Shown here: positions 56,370 through 64,000 of the stretch, in pieces | Numbering within the stretch: the first letter of the stretch is position 1 | How the letters are laid out: each line of letters opens with the position of its first letter | Assembly: GCF_046630445.1 (NCBI RefSeq) | Contig: NC_092338.1 | Coordinates: 8,264,501 to 8,328,500 of the forward strand | DNA length: 64,000 nucleotides | Source of the DNA: Rutidosis leptorrhynchoides | Taxonomy: Eukaryota; Streptophyta; Magnoliopsida; Asterales; Asteraceae | Direction of reading: 5' to 3' | The notes under the pieces: generated by a model | The model's database searches: none | Told to the model about the DNA's origin: nothing | What the model saw: the letters and a program-made list of their open reading frames with translations, nothing else | Translations under genes and position numbers: made by a program

Positions 56370-56663
56370 CAATGGCGGATCCTGGAAATTTTTTCACCGG
56401 GTGCGAATTTTTTTTTTTTTTGCCAAAATACGAAGGTTTTAGGGCAAAAAATATAGTTTTTTTTAGCAAAACTTGGAGGTTTTTGGGCATAATACGAAGA
56501 TTTTAGGGTAAAATATGGAGGTTTTGGAGCAAAATATGAAAGGTTTGGGACAAAAAAAATTCACCGGGGGCAAAACCGAAAAATCGAAAAAATTTACACT
56601 CAAAATTGCAAATTCACTTGGGTTGGGTGCCCCACCCTGCCCCTTCATAAGTCCGCTCCTGCC
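56370..56663. mobile_element. MITE-like element with GGCGGA ends
   Basis: Left end CAATGGCGGATCCTGG, right end complement GGCAGGAGCGGACTTATG. It has an internal series of AAAATACGAAGGTTTTAGGG-like units and the inverted phrases CACCGGGTGCG and CACCGGGGGC. Resembles the widespread plant CAGGGGCGGA repeats. No clean target duplication. Confidence 0.45.
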
Positions 56664-57693
56664 AAGAATTAGAACATGCACCGATTTTCTTCACGGATAC
56701 AAGCCCGCAAACAATATGAGGCTTTTTGCTACTTAGCTACTAGCTCGGTGGCCAATCGCAACTACAATTATATCTTATTAAGAGCAACCCCAATATAATC
56801 TTGAAACTCATTGCCACCCTCATGCCAATCAATTGGCACCATTGGGAGCAGCTTGCCAATGCTTAGGTAATGTTTAGCCAATTGTTTTCGCGAATGGTTT
56901 CGTCTAAATCCAACATATTTGATCACGAATGCACTAGCTACTTTTTGTTGTATTTTGTGTGATAAAACTTGTACATTATATTTATTGATTAATATATTGG
57001 GTCTATGTTAGTTTGAATAAGTGTCTGATCGTTGTGAGTAAAATGTGATGAGTTAGTGATATGAATGAAATTGAAAGGAAATGATAATGTTTCGCTGATG
57101 TGACAGTGTGTTAATTTGAAGAAGAGTGTCATAGTTGAAAATGGTCGAATAAACGATATACTTTTAGCATTGTTTATATACAAAGTATACCTTGATACAA
57201 TAACTTTTATTCTTTTATGCAAAAAATTAAAATTATAATAGATCAGAACATTTATTGGAGTCACAAATCTGCGTCTGATTGCTAAGATCTATTACATTAG
57301 ACTAGACCCAAAATACTACATATTACATTGAACATAAATAAACATCAACAATAAAACTAAACATGTGGAAATCATTGTGGCATCGAAACGATCGATGCTA
57401 ACTAATTGAAAAACCAAAACGTGAAACATACCATTCAAACTCCCCAATATCCAGTCGCTACAGGATCGATGTCCAAAACATTATCAACATATTAAAACAA
57501 CAAAGAAACAATTGGAACCTAAACGACTATAACCACCGCAAACCCCATTAAAATCGGGACAAGAAGTCACCTAAACTACACCCGAATATCACAAGACACG
57601 GCCACAGGTCGCAAGAAACTGATGAATGAAATTAAGGATTTGCTTTTATTAATGAAAACTGTAGATTATTAAATTTGTATGAGTTGACTATTC
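56664..57693. other. No gene recognised
   Basis: Spacer. 57290-57610 is less AT-rich than its flanks and may be old repeat sequence, but no protein or ends are recognisable. Confidence 0.45.
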
Positions 57694-58708
57694 TTAAGTT
57701 TCAGTTACATTGCTTTCTGAAATTCTGTTGTTCAAAAGGTAGTTACATGCATCCTCAGCTGCTCTGTTCAGTGCGATTTCTTTTTTAGCTTTGTATTCGC
57801 CTCTTCCTATTAGTCGATTATCCACAAACACTTCATACACTCCTATTTTCGACCATTTATCTCTAAAACGTATCATTAATTTCTTCTTGTGGCAGAGTTC
57901 ATTGAGCCTCCTTACTGGATTGTGTTGCAGCATTTCAGGAGTAATCATAGGCTCCAGTAGAATCTTAGTCACCTTCACAAAAAAAAATAAAAAATCAACA
58001 TAATCAGATAATAAATCAAGCATTATGAATCAAAGATAATAAATCAAGAATTATGAATCAATAAATATGTAAGAAACAAAACCTCCCAGGTCGTATCAAT
58101 TGACGAGTTGCTGTCAACATAGATGGCCCCTATTGTTGATTCAACAATATCAGCTAAAGTCTTCGGAGCATCGATTAATCCATATGAATGGAAAGGATAT
58201 TTTTCAAGAGCTCTCATAAATACTCGAATCTGTATAAAATAATAATACTGCATCAAAACTAAGTACATTGATTAAATTACACACACACACACACACACAA
58301 AAATGAGCTGGAGTAGCATACTTGCTTGCTAAGCATCGGATTTTCATGTCGCAGGTATTTATGAAAGTTATATTTAACTGCAACACGTGCAAGCTTCTCA
58401 GTGTCAACATTTGCAGCTCGAAGAGCAGTTAATGACCCTGGCGGGAGATTCGGGTACATATAGAATTGCTGTTTACTAATCAGAAAATTGAGTATAGAAT
58501 CACCAACGTACTCAAGTCTTTCATAGGATTCAGCTCCCTGATAACTTGGATGCGTAAACGCTTGTTGCAAAAGATTCTTTTTCTTGAACTCGTACCCTAT
58601 AATCTTCTCCATCTCCTTAAGACTTGCTAATGCTTTTGTCTCCTGTGATGATGATCTCATCACCTTAACTTTGACTTTAATGGCTGTTTGAAAAATTCCA
58701 AGTAGCAT
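57694..58708 (-). CDS. Ribonuclease III-like protein (one RNase III and one dsRNA-binding domain)
   Basis: Double-stranded RNA endonuclease of the plant RNASE THREE-LIKE (RTL) group. Exons 58322-58708, 58083-58229 and 57694-57972 (GT-AG) join to 270 residues. The RNase III signature ERLEYVGDSILNFL is at 63-76. All four catalytic acids fit: E63 and D70 (seven apart) and D156 and E159 in LADIVESTIGA (three apart), matching bacterial RNase III spacing. A dsRNA-binding domain spans about 185-262 (PVRRLNELCHKKKL ... NRAAEDACNYLL). The start at 58708 was chosen because it keeps the whole domain; M17 (MRSSSQETK) is an alternative. The small size and single nuclease domain differ from Dicer. It may process rRNA or small-RNA precursors, inferred from RTL proteins. 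Intron 1 contains a (CA)n tract at about 58280-58299. Confidence 0.88.
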
Positions 58709-59717
58709 GATTAAGTTACAAAGTATTTATGACGTTTTTCCCTGTTTCAGGTTATGATGTTTTTCCCTGGGAGGGCGAGTCTTTGACTCAGGTGTACGAG
58801 CCTTAACCGGGGTCTACCCGTGACCGTTTCCAAAACCCGGTTGAAACATATATGATCAAAATGCGATATGGTGTAACAATGAGATCTACGGCATTATAGT
58901 TGTGCAGCAAAAAAGTTAATTAACTGATTGACATCCATATTTCTAATTTTTTGTTCTAATTAACGCATCATAAACAAGACAATAAGCCACCATATATTGT
59001 TGATTAGTATTAGTATGTTAAGACCACCAAAGTATTCAACTTTATTAAAACTAAAGGGCAAGCAAGTATGATAATGATATTCACTTAAAACTAGAAGGCA
59101 CACAAGAAATGTTCTTACACTTTTGAAGAAGATACATTTAATTGTGTCTAACTTGTTATTGATCAAAAAGTTCTTTTCTAATAACTTTGATTTAGTATTT
59201 GTTATAAAGCATGTTCCTTTGGCAGGAATTTGTGAAAAAATGGAGTTAAATACATACTTTTACTGCATAACAAATAAGGGTATATACAATATTGATGGCT
59301 GACAAAAACTGTTGAATACTGGATTAATTGCGTAATCAGATGCTTTTAACTACAATTAGGAAAACAAAAATGTTAATAAATGAGAAAACGCAATGCAAAT
59401 TAAATTCACTAACCCTAGAATGCTAGAACTGTTCACTAACTGGTTAACCCTAATTCTCTAATTCGACATATCAAATAATACATATTCGTTTAAAGATCAA
59501 ATAGTATGAATTAATGCGCGTGTAGTTTGAAAAAAGAGAGAATAAAAAGGCTAACCGTATTCATGGAGGCGTTTGAAGCACTGGCCGGTGAATGAATTTT
59601 TGGCCGGAGAGAAAAGTGATTGCCACCATGATGATGAAGATGAACAAGACATTGATTGAATATTATTTGATAAATTATACACAAGATTTGATCAATTTCA
59701 GTTGAATAATATATTTG
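58709..59717. other. Upstream region of the RNase III-like gene
   Basis: AT-rich; no further exon or gene supported. Confidence 0.45.
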
Positions 59718-59727
59718 GTAGATGTTG

Positions 59728-60162
59728 ATCATACTCTCATCTTTTGTTCATGTGCTCAAGATCTATGGTCCCACGTGGGAATCGCGGTCTCTTCTCAAGT
59801 TTTTCCTTAAATGAACTCCTCCGTGATAGTGTCTCCTCGGGTTTGGTTTGGCAAGGGTTGTTTGAATTACTTCTTACTTTATTTTTATTTGGAAGTACTA
59901 ATATAGTTTTCCAAGATAAGGGATGGAGTACTTTGGTGGCTCTTTGCGAAATCCAAGCGTTATCGTTTGATTGGTTTTCGTGTAAACTAAAAGACAAAAA
60001 GCTAGATTGGAATACTTGGCTATCCAAACCGGATGCCTACTTGTAATAATTGTATAGTCGTTTGAGATGCAATCTCTGCATCCTCCTATCATGTAATTGT
60101 ATTCGTGTTTGTTGGGCAATTTTGGCGCATCATTGTGTTATTAATGAAATTACCTTGCTTTT

Positions 60163-60229
<67 letters not shown>

Positions 60230-60230
60230 C
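59728..60230 (+). mobile_element. 5'-truncated LINE (L1-type) 3' end
   Basis: Flanked by the perfect 10-bp target duplication GTAGATGTTG (59718-59727 and 60231-60240). It opens with HTLIFCSCAQDLWSHVG, the zinc-binding region of plant LINE reverse transcriptase. Another frame then gives IVFQDKGWSTLVALCEIQAL and KDKKLDWNTWLSKP, the extreme C-terminus of ORF2, so the frame is broken near 59800. A 3' untranslated part ends in a (TA)n tail at 60166-60228 instead of poly(A). A dead insertion. Confidence 0.8.
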
Positions 60231-60435
60231 GTAGATGTTGCTGCTGATTGGTCGAATGAGACTGACGCCATTGCACAAACACAAATCGCCGTAAAAAAAA
60301 GTTAAGTACTCCGTAAATCTTTTTAATGCCTATACTTTTCTGCGTGAAAAAAATGTTGCATAATAAACTAATTAATTACGAGTATTAACTTTGAAAATAA
60401 AATTATTTAATTAATTATATAGAGGAATATTCATA

Positions 60436-60666
60436 TGAATCCAACTTTTAAGTTGAGATCCAATCAGAGTGCGACATATGGCGCGACAATCACATGTGAT
60501 TTAAAAAAAAATATTCAAAATTTTTAATTTTTTTTTTCAATAACGTGTGATTGGATTTGAAATACAGTAAATCACATGTGATTCTGCATGCCAATCATTT
60601 GTGATTGTCGCGCCACATGTCGCACCCTGATTGGTCCCTTGAATTTTAAGAAAATTGTTGGATTCA
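60436..60666. mobile_element. MITE with TGAATCCAAC inverted ends
   Basis: The left end TGAATCCAACTTTTAAG and right-end complement TGAATCCAACAATTTTC continue into mirrored inner blocks (ATCCAATCAG.GTGCGACAT.TGGCGCGACAATCACA). Inverted repeats cover most of the 231 bp. Non-coding hairpin MITE; target duplication not clear. Confidence 0.7.
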
Positions 60667-62056
60667 CATAATTACAACTCTAATTATATAATATTTTTAG
60701 GGATTTATAAGAACACATAACAAAACCATCGTCACATAAAATAATTTAGTTACAACAAAAACCTCAAATAGTCTAGTTATTATTATTTCTTGACAAACAC
60801 AATCGAAAAGCTTAACTCATCCCATTTTGACAGAAGACGGTCGACACAACTACTTCAAACACCAAACTAAACCTAAACGAAGAAATCACCTAATGCCGCA
60901 TCTAAATCCTCAGTGCGATACCACAACTGCACCAACAACCAATCCAAGAAATTAACTACACCCGACCGGGATCAAACTAGGAAATGACCTATAAAGGAGG
61001 CGTTGTTGGGCTCAGCCCACCAAAAACAAACCGCAAGTAAATCGAAGTGACAACATATGTAAAGGAATAACCATAAGAGGAGAGCAATGTCGATATATAT
61101 AATGGGCATCAACACAAGGCAACCAAACAAAATGGGAGACAAACAATGATGAAAAATGCGTTTTCTAGTGAAAAATTGTAGCGAAATTCTCAAAGAGGGG
61201 AGCTTGGACAACATATAAATTGACAGACTATACGAAGTCACGAGAATATGAAGAAACAACATTCAACTATCTACAACGAACAACTGAATAACCAACTACA
61301 TACGCAAACAACACCACCAAACCGACCCATGAATACAAGTGACTCACCACAATATTCGTCGCCTGCGCACAACAACAGTAGCCTGTCGAACTCGAAATGA
61401 ATCACAATGAGCCATAGTCCGGAGACCCCATGAAAAATTCACCCGATTTATGTCCCTTCATCTTGATTGATGTTTCCAAACAATATTCGGTTTAGCTCCT
61501 TTTCAACTAATTTTCTTCTTATTATACGTCCTATCTCACCGATCACTAATTGTTAAACTTGAAACCTACAAGACTAAAATGACTTTGTATCAAACGAATA
61601 AATGACAGACACGTGGCCACGTCAACATCAATGTAATGTTCATGGGTGTGTGGGATCCATGAGTTTGGCATCAATTGTAATTGAAAATAGAAATAGTCAA
61701 ATCTAAAAGTGTTGCGACTTTTGAACAACATTCCTAATTATAATTCTATTAACGTGATAGTATCTCAACAGCTAAGCATCTTTAGTTAAGCAACATCATC
61801 ATTAGTTTCCTTCGACTGTGTTATATTTAGTAAAATGTATATACATCGAATTAAACTAGAGAAATTGAGAAAGATTTCCTTCGAATGTGTTTTAGAATTA
61901 TTATTTTCAAGAACAAACAACCACTGAACCACGTAGTTGATAAAGTCTTATTTATTAATAAGTTTTCCCGATTTAGTCTTTTTGATTATGGTAATGGTCT
62001 AATATTTATTTTCTGCTTGTAGGTTTACTCGAAAATCATTTGTATATATTAATTTT
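60667..62056. other. No gene recognised
   Basis: Intergenic. 60780-61450 is rich in CAACAAC/ACCAC words and less AT-biased, perhaps an old repeat. Confidence 0.45.
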
Positions 62057-62066
62057 TGGCATTGAA

Positions 62067-62359
62067 AGATTTTGTGTTAAAACTCAAATGGTAGTGGCCT
62101 GGGTTAGTGGCCGGATACTCTTTGTCATAGGTCAGGAGTTCGACTCCCGGAGAACATTGCACACAAGGTTATTAATTAACCTTGAATTCTATTCAAGGTC
62201 GTCTTTCGTACATTGCGTTGTGTGGGCGGGGGGGTTTACTGGCTATGCTTTCGGATTGGTTCGGGCTTCTTCTAGGGCAGCAGTTGGGACGGATTATGCA
62301 ACTGCGAGAGATGATCGCGTGAGTCACCTCTGGGTGGTTCCAAACTGTTGTTAAAAAAA
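62067..62359 (+). mobile_element. tRNA-derived SINE
   Basis: Flanked by the perfect 10-bp duplication TGGCATTGAA (62057-62066 and 62360-62369). A tRNA-like head (TGGCCTGGGTTAGTGG near 62095, then the B box AGTTCGACTCC at 62137-62147) identifies a Pol III-driven SINE. The body continues to GTTGTT and an A-run tail at about 62353-62359. Confidence 0.85.
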
Positions 62360-64000
62360 TGGCATTGAAGAAGTAGAATTAGGTCTTGTATAATTTGCTT
62401 GAAGCATTTGCAATAAAACTCATTTCCCGTTGGATAATTTTTTTTAATTATAATGTTTTTGGTGTTTATATTTTATTATTATTTTTTTAAAAGGCAAGAA
62501 AATATGTAAATTAAAAGAAATAGTCAAAAGCTAACAAATACAATGAGATCAAACGACTATCACAACAACTTTAACAACAAGCAAGAAAATGATACCTAAT
62601 AATCTTTCTAACATATACCACACTATACAAACCACAAAATACGAATCCGAAGATCACACCTTAAAAATAAACCAAACTCCATCTAGATTGCCAGGGGCGG
62701 TACTTAGTTATACCCAGAGGGGGTGCCCGACCCGTCCGAATTTAAGAAAAAAAAATACACTAAAAAAATATTTTTTTTTATCAAAACTAAAGTTTTTTTT
62801 AGTGTTTACCCATATTACTAGTTTCGCCTCATCTGTGGTTGGCTCCAAATTCCGTCAGTGTAGATTGCCACAGAGCTATGAGAGATAAACACCAAAGAAT
62901 ATAAGAGCATGGATCGAAACATGAGTATTCTAACTATCAATCACTATTGATGATCAAAAAACTGATAGTAGAGTCTTCTAAGAATTCTAATCATATGAAA
63001 AATCTTCATCTTCATCGTCTTCTTCTTCCATGATCACCCATCATATCAATGGATCAAAGACACCATTTAGTCTATTACGATATTTGTTACGTATCAATTA
63101 TTTTCTTTCCCGAATGTAATTAAATAAGTGATGATTATTTAATGCTTTATTAGTAATCTTCTTCTTATGACGAAAAGGAACTAGCATACGTTTTCCAAAA
63201 TATCCACAAAATTAGTGGATCATATCAACGCTTTATTAATTTTCATCTTATGGCAAAAGCAAACTACCAAACATGTTTCTATTGTATTTTGTATACAGTT
63301 AAAAGTTATCAAAAATAAAAAATAAGTCTAAGTGACACAAATATGTTTAGACAAACCTCACAATGGATGCAAGTAGATATAGATATATCTTATAATATGC
63401 TCTTTAAATAAGATAAACTTTTGTTCTGCGAACTGAAAGGATATTATTTTTTTTTTTTTTTTTCTGAAAGGCAAAAGGATAATTTTATCTTATTTATTCA
63501 TCATCTTAATTCTAGTTATTTAAATTGAGTAGTAGAATGTGTTCTTTATAAAAATATATGACTCAATATATTACCCCACCACCTATTATTTTAATCTTTA
63601 GACCATTTCTAACTCTGAATGTCTGACGTAAGAGTTAAATTATGCACTTTTTGGTAAAGAAAAATTAGATTTTTGACTGTGATTGTATTTGACATTCGTT
63701 AACTCAAAAGTTCAATTTTTTTGTGTCAAATATTTGTAGAGTGATTCACGCTCAAGGTAAATTTTTTCAATATTCCGACAAATGCTCAAAACTAACGTCT
63801 AGTTAATAGGCGTCAGTGTCCAAAAAAAAAAGCCGAATAAATTAACGGATGAAATGTAACGCTCGATTAGAATTGGTGTTAAATCTCATTTTTCCAATCA
63901 AGGCTTTAATATTTCATCTACGCATGACTAACAGCGCATGACTAACACCGCAAGACTTTTCATAAAAAAATAAAATAAATGTATCACTTGACTTTTTGTT
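62360..64000. other. No gene recognised; one repeat fragment
   Basis: AT-rich. 62693-62835 (CAGGGGCGGTACTTAG, GGGGGTGCCCGACCC, T-rich tail) looks like a fragment of the GGCGGA-type repeat also seen at 56370. A T-run lies at 63448-63462. Nothing else is supported. Confidence 0.45.

Overview
This window is plant nuclear DNA, AT-rich and full of retroelements. The genes have short exons with GT-AG introns and encode plant-specific families (DUF1068, a cellulose-synthase-like CslB/H protein, a PRLI-interacting-factor-K-type UFD1 protein). Several long LTRs resemble Tekay-clade LTRs that I associate from memory with Asteraceae, so a composite is my best guess; the sequence itself only supports 'eudicot'.

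Layout. 1-6426: left-cut Ty3/gypsy Tekay-like element on the minus strand. 7392-13736: a short copia-type element with a 5-bp target duplication, whose 5' LTR was later hit by a CACTA DNA transposon (7800-11127). 14176-15675: a solo LTR with target duplication. 15796-18101: SINE and LINE debris. 18522-23324: the CslB/H gene (8 exons, plus strand). 23325-26363: intergenic DNA with a decayed unknown fragment, small insertions and a hAT-type MITE. 26364-43976: an old solo LTR split by a complete, very young 13.06-kb Tekay-like element (27486-40545). 44613-48909: the DUF1068 gene, with a mitochondrial-like insertion in intron 2. 49659-51678: a DUF212 gene (minus). 52223-53250: two MITE-like elements. 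53472-55780: the UFD1/zinc-finger gene (minus). 57694-58708: an RNase III-like gene (minus). 59728-64000: LINE, MITE and SINE insertions, with no recognised gene.

The main candidate for something new is the young Tekay-like element. Upstream of gag, on its sense strand, it carries two extra open reading frames: an acidic SEPEEE-repeat protein and a 227-residue F-box protein. The left-hand element carries a related acidic leader ORF but no F-box ORF, so the acidic ORF looks like an old lineage trait and the F-box like a later acquisition. Other notable points are paired ATGCGATCGCAT palindromes spaced exactly 32 bp in two different solo LTRs, and a mitochondrial-like insertion flanked by a perfect 118-bp duplication.

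The five host genes show no operon-like or pathway relationship. They act in cell-wall glycan synthesis (CslB/H), in ubiquitin-linked turnover (UFD1 type) and in double-stranded RNA cleavage (RNase III-like), or in unknown membrane roles (DUF1068, DUF212). All exon joins were read by eye from splice signals and reading frame; no alignment or transcript was available.
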